64,000 nt of DNA. It comes from Micavibrio sp. (GTDB lineage Bacteria > Pseudomonadota > Alphaproteobacteria > Micavibrionales > UBA9664). Within the stretch, counting starts at the first letter, position 1. Each line of letters opens with the position of its first letter. This document shows positions 35,889 to 45,350 of the stretch, one piece after another. The translations under genes and the position numbers were made by a program. The stretch lies in assembly GCA_002699085.1 (NCBI GenBank), contig PAAR01000015.1:1-64000 (forward strand). Direction: 5' to 3'. Below the pieces are notes generated by a model that made no database searches, was not told where the DNA came from, and saw only the letters and a program-made list of their open reading frames with translations.

Positions 35889-37544
35889 TTACTGCGCGCA
35901 AACGTCATCACCATCCAGCTTAACTTGCGCTAACGATAATGCCCAGAAAGCTGGATTAACAGCGCCTAATGCCATTGTCCCTAGTTTTTTTAATGCGCTT
36001 GTTTTATTCACATTCACTCTCAAATCAGCGATTGGCCCACTGACATTCATATCCGTGGCAATTGACCCAATGGTAATGCCTTTTGGTTTTGGCTTTAGGA
36101 TGATCTCCATATGGTCTTTAGGCCAATTATATGTACCAACACCGCCTAAAGTTAAGCGTTTCACATCAAGCAATAATGGCTTAAACGTCATAACACCCTC
36201 TGCCACATCACCTTTTACGATTGCACAATTCAATTTTGAGACCGTGCCGCCCTCTTTTTCAAAACTCGGCAAAAAGCTATTGAGTAGACCACCACCCCAT
36301 AGATTCAACAATGTCGCATCAAACTGCCCATTTTCTGCCCTCAGATTCACAGAGCCTGTGGCGGTTTGTTTGAAGTGATCGAAATCACCACCCTTAGCCT
36401 TTAAGTTTACATCAAGTTTAGCCTTACCATCTGGCCGCGCTTCTATCTTTTGGCTTTTAGAAGATGCCCGCATCAATAAATCATAATTAAAGCCAGGCCA
36501 TTTAGCGATCAGCTTAGAATTCTGTGTTGCCTCAGCACCCATTATGAAATCAATAGTTAATGGAGCATCTGCTACATAAACATCCTCTGATTTTACCTCC
36601 AAAATACCGTCTTTTCGCTTCACAAAGGCTCTAAAACGACCAATATCGGTACCCTTCATAATGAGTTCATCAACATCTACCTTAATATAAATGGGTGTTG
36701 TTTTACTTGTTCTTGTTTGTTTAAATAGGGCTGAGATTGTATCTGATAACTGTAAAGCCGTCTTTTGCACTAATGCAATATCTGAAAAAGAAATAGAATC
36801 TGTCTCAATCTTGGCTTGATAATTACGATTACGTTCACGGAACTTAACTTCTATTTCGTGCTGGCTCGGCAAAAATATATTTACAGTTGCCGCACGTCGA
36901 CGCCGTGACACTTCCCCTCTAATATCTTGGTCCTCAGCACCCTTAACTACAAAACTTTGTAAATCCGTGAAACCATCCCCAAAAACACCATTGATGACCA
37001 TTTTACCGAGGGTAATTTTAACCTCTTCACCCTTTGATAATTCTATTGCCTTAGCGCCATCTTGTTTCTTTGACACTTTCACCGGTACAGTACCAATACG
37101 CCCAACAATCAGAAAAGTCTTGCCTGTTTTGCTCAAACCCATTGTGTCAATAACCATAGGTTGGGTAATCACACTAGTATCAAGGGTAACATTTGTCGCC
37201 TCTAGTGTCGTAAATTTTTTCTTACCAATAAGTAAATCCCATGGATTAAACGCTACGGTTGCTTCTGGTACTTTCCAATGTGTTTTCTTTTTATTGTCAG
37301 GACGTGGCTCATAGACTTCCCAATCTTTGGCATTTAACGTGACCTTAGCAGGCGCAATTGACACATGCAGTTCACCCAAACTTTTCATCTGCTTCTGAAA
37401 AACAACAGACAAGGCAGCATTTTGGAAACCTCGTTCATTCTTAAAGAGATAAATACTTATAGTCACTGCGCACAGCAAAGCTATAGAGACGGTGACTACC
37501 GTTATAATTATCCATTTTATATATTTCTTTATTCTTTGTTTCAT
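35889..37544 (-). CDS. AsmA-like envelope protein
   Basis: This 551-residue protein has one N-terminal transmembrane helix (about 10-32, WIIITVVTVSIALLCAVTISIYLF) and a large periplasmic part rich in beta strands. The C-terminal region (LRAENGQFDATLLNLWGGGL, then LTLGGVGTYNWPKDHMEIILKPKPKG) matches the AsmA C-terminal pattern. AsmA-like proteins are thought to bridge or transport phospholipids between membranes. It is the last gene of the lipid A/two-component operon, 43 nt after the sensor kinase. It converges with the RND pump. Confidence 0.82.
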   Translation of the reverse strand: MKQRIKKYIKWIIITVVTVSIALLCAVTISIYLFKNERGFQNAALSVVFQKQMKSLGELHVSIAPAKVTLNAKDWEVYEPRPDNKKKTHWKVPEATVAFNPWDLLIGKKKFTTLEATNVTLDTSVITQPMVIDTMGLSKTGKTFLIVGRIGTVPVKVSKKQDGAKAIELSKGEEVKITLGKMVINGVFGDGFTDLQSFVVKGAEDQDIRGEVSRRRRAATVNIFLPSQHEIEVKFRERNRNYQAKIETDSISFSDIALVQKTALQLSDTISALFKQTRTSKTTPIYIKVDVDELIMKGTDIGRFRAFVKRKDGILEVKSEDVYVADAPLTIDFIMGAEATQNSKLIAKWPGFNYDLLMRASSKSQKIEARPDGKAKLDVNLKAKGGDFDHFKQTATGSVNLRAENGQFDATLLNLWGGGLLNSFLPSFEKEGGTVSKLNCAIVKGDVAEGVMTFKPLLLDVKRLTLGGVGTYNWPKDHMEIILKPKPKGITIGSIATDMNVSGPIADLRVNVNKTSALKKLGTMALGAVNPAFWALSLAQVKLDGDDVCAQ

Positions 37545-37587
37545 GTCCGCACTATACCTATATTATACAAGTTTAAAAGGCAGGTAA

Positions 37588-38928
37588 TTAAACAAGCTGC
37601 CATTCTAGTATGACTTTCAACCCATGAGGTCGGTTGTCTTCTAGTGATATAGATATATCGTGCTGATCGACCACCCACTTTACGATAGACAGTCCCAAAC
37701 CACTCCCTGTCTGTCCTGTCTTATCGGCACGAACGAAACGTTCAAAAACTCTTTTTTTATCACGATCAGAAAGACCCTGACCTGTATCATTAATTTCCAT
37801 ACGGCCTTTGCTCGTTAATATAACTTCAACAGAGCCATTTTGATTTGTGTATTTAAGCGCATTATCCAATATATTTTTTATTAAAATGGTGACCGCCATA
37901 TCATTAGCAAAGATCCAAACATCTGACGCAATGCTTTTCGTTAATGTAATGTCCTTGTTTTTAGCTATTATCTGATACTCTTGGAGGCAATCATCAAGAC
38001 AAACCGAAAGATTGAATGTTTCCTTTTGAATGTCACCGCTTTGTAGACGAGCCAGTGACAATAGCTGCTCTACCAAATGCGTTGTACGGTCAATAGAATC
38101 TTGTAAATTCTCTAGCCCCTCAATATAGCTCTTATCTTTAATATGAGCCGATTTTTTCATCAATACTTGTGTTTGTGTTTTCATTGCAGCTAGGGGTGTA
38201 CGCAATTCATGGGCGGCATGATCGGTGAATTCTCGTTCGCGTTTAAAACTTTCGTTCAAACGGGTAAATAAATTATTCATTGCTACCACCAGTGGCGCAA
38301 TTTCCTTTGGTAATGACTGGCTGCGTATAGGCGATAAATCACCGCTATTACGCTGATCAACATCCGCTGATATTTTAATCATAGGCTTTAATGTTTTACG
38401 GACACCTACCCCCACAATGAATAGAATTGCAGGTATAAAAAAGATGCCCGGCACAATCAATGCGCCCATTAACTGTATAATAAGCTCATAACGAGCATCA
38501 TAACGCTCTGAGATTTCTATTCTCATTTTATGTTGGGCATTCTCTAATACAAACACTTGCCATTTCTGGCCATTAATACGCTGAGATGAAAAGCCAAGCG
38601 GTGCTGTCATATCCTTAAAATCTTTTGCACTTGATGAAAAACTGACAAGTTGACCATTATTCCAAATACGAAAACCTAATTTTGCCTCATATTCATGCTG
38701 AATACGCTCATCATCCATTTCAAAATGAGGAGCACCTTCTTCGATTAGCTCTTCTTTAGTTAACTGCATAAGAACTTTGGCTGAATGCACCATCTGCGCA
38801 TTATAAATTTCATCAATTTCTTGCCATGAATAAAAATAGCCAATAAGCAATGTAATCACACTCGCAAGCAATAAAGGAAGACTGATCCACAGTATAAGGC
38901 GGCGTCTTAATGAATAATCCATTTTCAT
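37588..38928 (-). CDS. Membrane sensor histidine kinase (PmrB/QseC-like)
   Basis: This 446-residue kinase has TM1 (about 11-32), a periplasmic sensor of about 115 residues, TM2 (about 150-176), a HAMP-like linker and HisKA with His240 (HAAHELRTPLAAMKTQTQ). The HATPase domain carries NILDNALKYT, INDTGQGLSD and GSGLGLSIV. It belongs to the QseC/PmrB/TctE type. It overlaps the response regulator by 4 nt. The sensor region contains acidic residues (EELIEEG, EMDDERI) that could bind cations, as in PmrB/PhoQ, which is inference only. Confidence 0.9.
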   Translation of the reverse strand: MKMDYSLRRRLILWISLPLLLASVITLLIGYFYSWQEIDEIYNAQMVHSAKVLMQLTKEELIEEGAPHFEMDDERIQHEYEAKLGFRIWNNGQLVSFSSSAKDFKDMTAPLGFSSQRINGQKWQVFVLENAQHKMRIEISERYDARYELIIQLMGALIVPGIFFIPAILFIVGVGVRKTLKPMIKISADVDQRNSGDLSPIRSQSLPKEIAPLVVAMNNLFTRLNESFKREREFTDHAAHELRTPLAAMKTQTQVLMKKSAHIKDKSYIEGLENLQDSIDRTTHLVEQLLSLARLQSGDIQKETFNLSVCLDDCLQEYQIIAKNKDITLTKSIASDVWIFANDMAVTILIKNILDNALKYTNQNGSVEVILTSKGRMEINDTGQGLSDRDKKRVFERFVRADKTGQTGSGLGLSIVKWVVDQHDISISLEDNRPHGLKVILEWQLV

Positions 38929-39581
38929 TTCACCACCATATAACCAACACCACGTATTGTCTTGATAAAATCAGCGCCCAATTTTCGTCTAAGCGACGAA
39001 ATATAAACTTCAATCGTATTGCTTTCTATATCCTCAGAAGACCAATCATAGATATTCTGCATAATCCTTTCTTTACTAACCGCTCGATCAATATTGCGAA
39101 TTAAACAATCAAAAACAGCCCGCTCTCTTGCCGTCAAAATAATACCAGCATCGCCTTTTTGTAGGTGTCCCGTTGAGGTCTCATAAATAATATCTCTATG
39201 CGTGATGGTAGGATTACTATAGCCATGACTACGTCTTAACAAAGCGGTACAGCGCGCCAATAACTCGTCTAAATCAAATGGTTTGACCAAATAATCATCA
39301 GCGCCCTTATTTAGTCCTTCAACTCGGTGATAGACAGCGTCTCTTGCTGTTAATAAAAGCACCGCTATCTCTTTTTTATTTTGACGTAGATTTTCTAAGA
39401 ATTCTAAACCCGATTTTCCAGGCAAGCCTACATCAAGAACAATCATACTATAATCAGTAACAGCGATTGCCTCTTCAGCCTCTTCAGCACTCATCACCCA
39501 ATCAACAGCAAATTGGTCTCTTAAACCTTGTGCAGTAGCTGTGCCTAAGTTTTTATCATCTTCGACCAGTAATAATCTCAT
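38925..39581 (-). CDS. OmpR/PmrA-type response regulator
   Basis: This 218-residue regulator has an N-terminal receiver (acidic VEDD at 6-9, phospho-site Asp50 in IVLDVGLPGKSG, Lys in DDYLVKPFDLDELLAR) and a C-terminal winged-helix DNA-binding domain (LTARERAVFDCLIRN, NTIEVYISSLRRKLGADFIKTIRGVGYMV). It is closest in style to PmrA/QseB/BasR. Its position between lipid A glycosylation genes and its kinase suggests autoregulation of the operon. Confidence 0.93.
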   Translation of the reverse strand: MRLLLVEDDKNLGTATAQGLRDQFAVDWVMSAEEAEEAIAVTDYSMIVLDVGLPGKSGLEFLENLRQNKKEIAVLLLTARDAVYHRVEGLNKGADDYLVKPFDLDELLARCTALLRRSHGYSNPTITHRDIIYETSTGHLQKGDAGIILTARERAVFDCLIRNIDRAVSKERIMQNIYDWSSEDIESNTIEVYISSLRRKLGADFIKTIRGVGYMVVK

Positions 39582-39617
39582 AGCAACAACCTTAGCACAG
39601 ATTATTTTTTATCATTA

Positions 39618-40991
39618 TCATTTTGTAATGATTGCCAAATCCTTTGATCTGTAAGGTATAGATAAATGAACCCGATATCCATCCAGCATTTCAAGCGCCG
39701 CATAACGCATAATAATATAGCCATTAGGATGTTCATCGAGCCACACCGAAACTTTATTATACTCTATCACATCAATATGTTTTTCAATACGTCCTAGAAA
39801 ACCAAACTCACCTTGATACTTATTAATATACGCATAATCAGCATCTTTATGGCTCTGATAAAAATCAATAATAGGATTTAGATCGTAATTTTTAAAGATT
39901 GTTTGACTAGCGACACCCTGACCAACAATAACAACTAAAATCATAGTTAAACTGGTCATCAAGATTTTTTTTGCGTTGCCTGTATAGATAAATTGCCCGA
40001 TAAAAATCAATAGAAATGGCATTAAAGGCACTAGATAATGTGGTTGCTTACCTGAAATAAAACTAAAGCAAATAAACGCTGGAACCACACAAGAAAGTAA
40101 AAATCTTGATGGAGGCGTTAACACGGATGTTTTCAAAACACCTTTCCAAAAACTTGGAAAAAAGAGCCATGGTAATGAAAATGCCGGTAAAAACATCAAG
40201 TAAAAATAAATAGGACGGGCATGTGAGGATGAAAAATTGCCCTCAATGCGTCCCACTGTTTGTTCCCATAACAACCAATATAAGAAATGCCCATCAGCTT
40301 CTTGTATTAAAGGGATTAACCATAAGCTTACCACGACAAGTCCAACAGCTAGTATAACGCCCAGTGCTTTGAAATATTGTGTCTTGGTCAACACTAAAGT
40401 TTCTATTTTCCAAAACGGCTGCAAGAGAATAGGTATAAAAACATACAGCAACAAAACAGGCCCCTTCGTCAGCACACCTAAACCCACACATAATCCACAC
40501 AAAATAATCGGCCAGATTTTAGTGGGGGTTTGGCAATACCGTAGAAATAAATATAAAGCGCCCAAAACAAAAGCAGCGACGATTGTGTCAAACATCATCA
40601 ATGTGCTGTAAACTATGAATGAAACAGCCCCTAATACCATCCAAGGCATAATCTTAGCAAAGTCTTTGCGTGCGGGATAAAGCAATGCGGTGAGCTTCTC
40701 AGTGAGCACTAAAACTGCAGCTGCGCCGATAAAAATAGGAATCATTGCAGCCCAACGACTAACTCCGAAAACATGCCAGACAGCATTGATAGCCCAAAAC
40801 AATAAAGGCGGTTTATGATGGTAAGGCTCAAAATTAAGACTAAGCATTGCTATTGTTTTACGGAAAAACATCTCCCACGCCACAGTTAAATAGCGTGTTT
40901 CATCGATAGGCAATACAGGCCTAAAAATATACGCCGCCACAAATAATGCTAACAATATAAAAAGGTATGAAAATCGATTATTCTTGGTCAT
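39618..40991 (-). CDS. ArnT-like lipid-linked glycosyltransferase (GT39/83)
   Basis: This 457-residue polytopic membrane protein carries the N-terminal catalytic motif of ArnT/PMT enzymes: LPIDETRYLTVAWEMF at about 28-43 and the EPYHHKPPLLFW loop near 57-68. About 11-12 hydrophobic helices end in a short soluble C-terminal domain (about 375-457). ArnT-type enzymes move a sugar from undecaprenyl phosphate to lipid A or another envelope acceptor. It is about 90 residues shorter than E. coli ArnT. It overlaps the LAB_N gene by 14 nt and follows a GT2 enzyme that could make the lipid-linked donor. The sugar (for example aminoarabinose, mannose or galacturonate) cannot be told. Confidence 0.85.
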   Translation of the reverse strand: MTKNNRFSYLFILLALFVAAYIFRPVLPIDETRYLTVAWEMFFRKTIAMLSLNFEPYHHKPPLLFWAINAVWHVFGVSRWAAMIPIFIGAAAVLVLTEKLTALLYPARKDFAKIMPWMVLGAVSFIVYSTLMMFDTIVAAFVLGALYLFLRYCQTPTKIWPIILCGLCVGLGVLTKGPVLLLYVFIPILLQPFWKIETLVLTKTQYFKALGVILAVGLVVVSLWLIPLIQEADGHFLYWLLWEQTVGRIEGNFSSSHARPIYFYLMFLPAFSLPWLFFPSFWKGVLKTSVLTPPSRFLLSCVVPAFICFSFISGKQPHYLVPLMPFLLIFIGQFIYTGNAKKILMTSLTMILVVIVGQGVASQTIFKNYDLNPIIDFYQSHKDADYAYINKYQGEFGFLGRIEKHIDVIEYNKVSVWLDEHPNGYIIMRYAALEMLDGYRVHLSIPYRSKDLAIITK

Positions 40992-41250
40992 TTTTTGATT
41001 TCTTTAGGAAATAAATATTACGGCAATATACAAAAAGGCCGATGCTTTGGCCCAAAATAAAGACAGGGTCTTGTCTATGAATAGAATACGTCAAAAGCAC
41101 AATACCGCCGGCAAGACTAAAATACCAAAAAATATCTGGCATCACGCTTTTTTTTGCCTTTTCTGATGCCAACCACTGCACGACAAAGCGCATAAAAAAC
41201 AAAGACTGGCCAACCAAACCAATAACCAGCCATACGGTACTGATATTCAT
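40978..41250 (-). CDS. Lipid A biosynthesis N-terminal domain (LAB_N) membrane protein
   Basis: This 90-residue protein has three predicted membrane helices and the LAB_N pattern: RFVVQWLASEKAKKSVMPD, IFWYFSLAGGIVLLTYSIHR and QSIGLFVYCRNIYFLKK. LAB_N is the stand-alone version of the domain found at the N-terminus of some LpxB proteins. It is regularly found between a GT2 and an ArnT-like gene, as here. Its precise role is not established; it may help lipid-linked sugar flipping or transfer. The ribosome site GGAG is well placed. Confidence 0.88.
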   Translation of the reverse strand: MNISTVWLVIGLVGQSLFFMRFVVQWLASEKAKKSVMPDIFWYFSLAGGIVLLTYSIHRQDPVFILGQSIGLFVYCRNIYFLKKSKNDQE

Positions 41251-41274
41251 ACATCTACTCCAATGTGATTGAAA

Positions 41275-42000
41275 TTATAATTGCTCTTGTGTTGTGAAAC
41301 CTTTAGGAAGCCCTCTATTAAGCAACCATTTTACACCGATTAGATCAACAATACCAACCCATACGCGATTCCAAAAACCATATTTTGATTTTCCAGCAAC
41401 ACGTGCTCTATGCGATACATCCACCTCTACAACATGCACATGGTCTCGGATCAACAAAGCTGGTAAAAAGCGGTGCATATGGTTGAAATAGGGTAACCGT
41501 AAATAATCCTCACGTCTAATAAGTTTTAAAGAACAACCTGTGTCTGAAATATGATCTTTTAAAAACCATGATCTAATACCATTAGCCCATCGAGAAGAAA
41601 GTTTCCTCATCATTGTATCTTGCCGCTTGTGACGACGCCCAACCACCATCACTTTTGGGTAGCTTTTACTACTCTGCTGATACTCTTCATATAATTGTAT
41701 GATATCTTGCGGATCATTCTGGCGGTCACCATCCATTAAGACCACAACACTGTTGCCAGCCGCACGCACACCGCTCATAAAAGCAGCTGACTGTCCTGCC
41801 CTAATAGGGTGTCTCACAACACGCAGCGCAGGAACAGTTTTCTGCATCTCTTTCAAAATAGAAGCTGTCTTATCGGTGCTCGCATCGTCAATATAGATAA
41901 TTTCACTAATCGGTGTATGCGCCGCTACAGCCACCAATTCTTCAATAAGTGGTTGGATATTTTCTTCTTCATTGAAGACTGGGATTACAATTGAAATCAT
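41275..42000 (-). CDS. GT2 glycosyltransferase (dolichyl-phosphate-mannose synthase / ArnC-like)
   Basis: A 241-residue GT-A fold enzyme. I start it at the ATG at 42000, with GAGGT 7 nt upstream, rather than 12 codons earlier. It has ISIVIPVFNEEENIQPLIEEL, the DDASTDKTA motif, the DxD-type VVLMDGDRQNDPQD, and the acceptor region GRRHKRQDTMMRKLSSR. DTGCSLKLIRR is characteristic of polyprenyl-phosphate sugar transferases. No C-terminal membrane anchor is seen, unlike ArnC. It probably transfers a sugar from a nucleotide to undecaprenyl phosphate for the ArnT-like enzyme. It is the first gene of the six-gene operon. Confidence 0.88.
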   Translation of the reverse strand: MISIVIPVFNEEENIQPLIEELVAVAAHTPISEIIYIDDASTDKTASILKEMQKTVPALRVVRHPIRAGQSAAFMSGVRAAGNSVVVLMDGDRQNDPQDIIQLYEEYQQSSKSYPKVMVVGRRHKRQDTMMRKLSSRWANGIRSWFLKDHISDTGCSLKLIRREDYLRLPYFNHMHRFLPALLIRDHVHVVEVDVSHRARVAGKSKYGFWNRVWVGIVDLIGVKWLLNRGLPKGFTTQEQL

Positions 42001-42122
42001 TATTTTTACCTCTATGACGTCATTGTCTATTACCAAGCTGAAGCGAAACTGAATATAACAAAAAAACTTGATTATTTTTTCTGCGACCTCATCTTATTAA
42101 GGAGATAACAGAGGAAAAAATA

Positions 42123-42677
42123 ATGGCATTACTTGAAACACCGCATGTAAAAACAGATCAACCAGCGCCAGATTTCACTCTTAAAAATATTGATGACAAA
42201 CAGATAAGTCTCACTGATGTTAAAGGTAAGAACGGTACGGTTATTGCCTTTATCTGCAATCATTGTCCTTATGTCTTAGGCATGATTGACCGTTTCGTAG
42301 AAACCGCTAACAAGCTATCAAAGCAAGGTATTAATACCGTTGCTATCATGCCCAATGATACAAAAAGCTATCCCGCCGATTCCTATGATAAAATGCAGGC
42401 CTTTGCAAAAGAACATGCTTTTACCTTTCCTTATCTTATTGATGAAACCCAAGAGGTTGCCAAAGCCTATAGCGCAGTCTGCACACCTGATATTTTTGGT
42501 TTAGATAAAGATCTCAATATCCAATATAGAGGACGTCTCGACAGTGCAGGCCGTAATAAACGTGATGAAAACACCGTTAATGAGCTGCTTGAAGCCATGC
42601 AAGATATTGCTAAAAACGGCTCAACGGACGCCCAACAATTTCCCTCTATGGGCTGCTCAATTAAATGGAAAGAATAG
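42123..42677 (+). CDS. Thioredoxin-fold redoxin (AhpC/TSA-like)
   Basis: This 184-residue protein has a TlpA/redoxin-like fold (PAPDFTLKNIDDKQISLTDV near the start). The active-site equivalent FICNHCPYVLGMIDRF holds a C-N-H-C pair at about 41-44, and AYSAVCTPDIFGLD adds a third Cys. This pattern is common in a family often annotated thioredoxin family protein. No signal peptide is visible, so it is likely cytoplasmic. It is divergent from the GT2 operon with a good GAGG ribosome site. Confidence 0.85.
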   Translation: MALLETPHVKTDQPAPDFTLKNIDDKQISLTDVKGKNGTVIAFICNHCPYVLGMIDRFVETANKLSKQGINTVAIMPNDTKSYPADSYDKMQAFAKEHAFTFPYLIDETQEVAKAYSAVCTPDIFGLDKDLNIQYRGRLDSAGRNKRDENTVNELLEAMQDIAKNGSTDAQQFPSMGCSIKWKE

Positions 42678-42690
42678 CTATAAAAAAGCA

Positions 42691-42710
42691 AGCAGGCCCG
42701 AAAGCCCGCT
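42691..42710 (-). terminator. Probable intrinsic terminator
   Basis: On the minus strand AGCGGGC pairs with GCCTGCT (one G-T) over a 6-nt loop and is followed by TGCTTTTTT. It lies 130 nt beyond the stop of the minus-strand 173-residue gene and just after the redoxin stop, and may serve both. Confidence 0.45.
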
Positions 42711-42841
42711 ATGAGAGTTTAAAACTAAACAACTTATTATTATAATTTTTATTATTCTTGCTCAGTCAAAATTGACTATAATTTTATTTCTCGTTTTTGT
42801 AAGTATGTTACCGTTTGTAACGGTGATATATGTAACCCTAA

Positions 42842-43363
42842 TCACCAAATATCCATGATAAAAAGGCGTAAGCTAAAAAATGCGACACAGATTAACAAAA
42901 CAAAACTACACCCTGCCAGAAAGGCAATTTTGTGCTGTTTAATCACGGACAAAACATGCGGTGTTTGAACCCCATGACTTATAGGCAATGGCTTTATAGG
43001 TGTTTCTTTAGCGGCTTTATTATAGGAAAAAACCACGCGATAGCTGCCTTTAGGCATTTCAATAAGCACAGGATCTTTTGCGCCTGCACTTAAATAATAA
43101 AGCCTTAAAGCTTTCCGCAAACGAGAGGCTTCTACTCTTACAGAAGCATCCGTATCTGGATTAAAATCGGTTGGTTTATTAAAAACATCAATACCTAAAG
43201 AATACCCTTTAATATCATCCTGCTCACCCTTTAAGGTCTTTTTCACTACATAGGATATAAAACCCGACATACGTGCCGACCCTTTAAGCTCAGCACTATT
43301 TAATAATCGCTTGAGCTGGATTCTAATTTCATTATCGCTAGGTATATAGGGATCACTATACAT
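42842..43363 (-). CDS. Membrane-anchored winged-helix-like domain protein (cyclase/TPR-associated N-terminal domain)
   Basis: This 173-residue protein has a domain (about 8-115) resembling the N-terminal domain of large alphaproteobacterial adenylate-cyclase/TPR proteins: YVVKKTLKGEQDDIKGYSLGIDVFNK, DFNPDTDASVRVEASRLRKALRLYY and PVLIEMPKGSYRVVF. This module resembles a CadC/OmpR-type winged helix. It ends in one transmembrane helix (about 145-168, IAFLAGCSFVLLICVAFF) and five residues. The usual large C-terminal sensory or TPR part is absent, so this is a minimal stand-alone version. It may be a membrane-tethered DNA-binding protein or a remnant. Confidence 0.7.
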   Translation of the reverse strand: MYSDPYIPSDNEIRIQLKRLLNSAELKGSARMSGFISYVVKKTLKGEQDDIKGYSLGIDVFNKPTDFNPDTDASVRVEASRLRKALRLYYLSAGAKDPVLIEMPKGSYRVVFSYNKAAKETPIKPLPISHGVQTPHVLSVIKQHKIAFLAGCSFVLLICVAFFSLRLFIMDIW

Positions 43364-43537
43364 ATATTCATCCTAAGCTGTGCGCACCCACCACTTAACG
43401 AAGACTTTATCTGTATTTTTATTGAAACATCTATTTAAAGCGATAGATTTACGCTAACAGTTTTATGTCCTAACAAACGAGATCATACGCCAAAAAATAT
43501 TTCTTGGCAATTAAGGAAATAAACCAATGAAATTGTA

Positions 43538-43867
43538 CTATCCTTTTTTAACAAACATGGATTTAAGCGCCATAGCGCCAAAGCCTGGGATCTTGCAATC
43601 AATATCATGGTCACCGTCAACAAGGCGGATATTTTTTACTTTCGTACCAACTTTTAAGACTTGAGAAGAGCCTTTTAGCTTTAGATCTTTAATAACAGTA
43701 ACCGTATCGCCGTCATGTAAATCTTGGCCATTCGCATCTTTAATTGTTTTTTGTGTTACTATCGTATCCGCGGCAGACCAGACATTGCCACATTCAGGGC
43801 AATTATACATGGCATCAACTTCATAAGTATATGCAGAGTCACAGCTTGGACAGGCAGGTAAAGTCAT
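43538..43867 (-). CDS. phnA: PhnA-type zinc-ribbon protein
   Basis: This 109-residue protein has an N-terminal zinc ribbon ([24 protein letters not shown], two CxxC pairs) and a compact C-terminal SH3-like domain ([44 protein letters not shown]), the layout of PhnA/YjdM. Despite the name, a role in phosphonate use is not established for most members. The frame extends to 43912 near the tRNA gene, but the ATG at 43867 has AAGGAC 6 nt upstream and begins the conserved MTLPACPSC. Confidence 0.88.
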   Translation of the reverse strand: MTLPACPSCDSAYTYEVDAMYNCPECGNVWSAADTIVTQKTIKDANGQDLHDGDTVTVIKDLKLKGSSQVLKVGTKVKNIRLVDGDHDIDCKIPGFGAMALKSMFVKKG

Positions 43868-43898
43868 GGCAAAGTCCTTATGTTTTGAAAGAGAAAAT

Positions 43899-43972
43899 GG
43901 TGCCGGATGCAAGATTCGAACTCGCGACCTTTCGATTACAAATCGACTGCACTACCACTGTGCTAATCCGGC
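43899..43972 (-). tRNA. tRNA-Thr (anticodon TGT)
   Basis: The reverse complement folds as a cloverleaf. Acceptor GCCGGAT/ATCCGGC, D stem GCAC/GTGC with loop AGTGGTA, anticodon loop TTTGTAA with TGT at 34-36, T arm GCGAG-TTCGAAT-CTTGC, discriminator A and an encoded CCA. The outermost anticodon-stem pair (G-A) is mismatched. It lies between phnA and accC on the same strand. Confidence 0.93.
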
Positions 43973-44006
43973 CTCATAAAGTGAGAAACCTTTTATATAA
44001 ATTTCT

Positions 44007-45347
44007 TTACCGCTCGGCAAGCTTTTTCTCGAGCCAATGAATATTATATTCACCTGAAATAAATTCAGGCTCCTGAATGATCCAATGATGTAGTGGTAAG
44101 GTGGTTTCAATACCCTCGATCACTGTCTCTTCAATTGCCCGTTTTAGACGACGAATACATTCTTCACGATTACGACCATGGACAATCAATTTACCGACCA
44201 TAGAATCATAATGAGGCGGGATAGAATATCCTTCATAAATAGCACTATCCATACGCACACCTAGACCACCTGGTGCATGATAACGAGTGATTTTACCTGG
44301 TGATGGCATAAAAGTTTCTGGATTTTCCGCATTAATACGTACTTCAATCGCATGGCCACGAAAACGGATACGATCCTTATTAAGCGTTAATGTTTCACCT
44401 GCGGCGACACGAATTTGCTCAGCGATCAAATCAATCCCCGTAATCATCTCTGTTACAGGATGTTCAACCTGAATACGCGTATTCATTTCCATGAAATAAA
44501 ACTTACCTTTTTCATACAAAAATTCGATCGTTCCAGCGCCAACATAGCCCATTTTACGCACTGTATCCGCTGCTAAAGAGCCAATAAAATCACGTTCTTC
44601 TGGTTTTAAAACAGGCGACGGGCCCTCTTCAATAACCTTTTGATGGCGACGTTGAATAGAACAATCACGCTCGCCTAAATGAATACCATTGCCATGCTTA
44701 TCACCGAAAACCTGAATCTCAATATGACGAGGCGTTGTTAGGTATTTCTCCATGTAAACACGGTCATCACCAAAATTGGCCGCAGCCTCACGACGTGCTG
44801 TACGATATGCCTCTTCAAGATTTGCTTCTTCATGGACAACCTTCATACCTCGTCCACCGCCGCCTGAAACAGCTTTGATGATAATCGGATACTCAATCTC
44901 ATCAGCTGTAGCTTTAGCCTCATCATAGCTTTCTAAAACACCATCAGACCCTGGTACAACAGGCACACCGAGTTTAATCATGGTTTCTTTAGCCACCGCC
45001 TTATCACCCATCATATCAATGTGCTCAGCCTTAGGACCGATCATTGTAAAGCCATGCTCTTCAACCATACGCACAAATTGAGCATTTTCTGATAAGAACC
45101 CATAACCTGGGTGGATTGCGTCCGCCCCTGTTACCGCTGCCGCCGAAATAATGGATGGGATATTTAAATAGCTGTCTTTTGCTGGACCAGGGCCGATACA
45201 GACAGACTCATCGGCCAAACGTACTGCCATCGAATTCGCATCAGCGGTTGAATGCACAACAACAGATTTGATACCCAATTCACGGCAGGCTCTGTGAATA
45301 CGTAAGGCAATTTCGCCACGATTTGCGATAAGAACTTTTTTGAACAT
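44007..45347 (-). CDS. accC: Acetyl-CoA carboxylase, biotin carboxylase subunit
   Basis: This 446-residue ATP-grasp enzyme carboxylates biotin on AccB, the first half-reaction of fatty acid synthesis. It shows [24 protein letters not shown] at the N-terminus, [13 protein letters not shown], the glycine-rich lid [31 protein letters not shown] and the metal and bicarbonate region [26 protein letters not shown]. Length is standard. It follows accB by 3 nt. Confidence 0.97.
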   Translation of the reverse strand: MFKKVLIANRGEIALRIHRACRELGIKSVVVHSTADANSMAVRLADESVCIGPGPAKDSYLNIPSIISAAAVTGADAIHPGYGFLSENAQFVRMVEEHGFTMIGPKAEHIDMMGDKAVAKETMIKLGVPVVPGSDGVLESYDEAKATADEIEYPIIIKAVSGGGGRGMKVVHEEANLEEAYRTARREAAANFGDDRVYMEKYLTTPRHIEIQVFGDKHGNGIHLGERDCSIQRRHQKVIEEGPSPVLKPEERDFIGSLAADTVRKMGYVGAGTIEFLYEKGKFYFMEMNTRIQVEHPVTEMITGIDLIAEQIRVAAGETLTLNKDRIRFRGHAIEVRINAENPETFMPSPGKITRYHAPGGLGVRMDSAIYEGYSIPPHYDSMVGKLIVHGRNREECIRRLKRAIEETVIEGIETTLPLHHWIIQEPEFISGEYNIHWLEKKLAER

Positions 45348-45350
45348 TTT

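Noticed and set aside
35848-36378. Plus-strand 176-codon frame over the RND/AsmA junction
   Set aside because: It overlaps the end of the RND gene and lies antisense to the AsmA-like gene; composition is that of a shadow frame.
43868-43912. Longer PhnA start reaching the tRNA-Thr gene
   Set aside because: The ATG at 43867 has AAGGAC at good spacing and starts the zinc ribbon directly.
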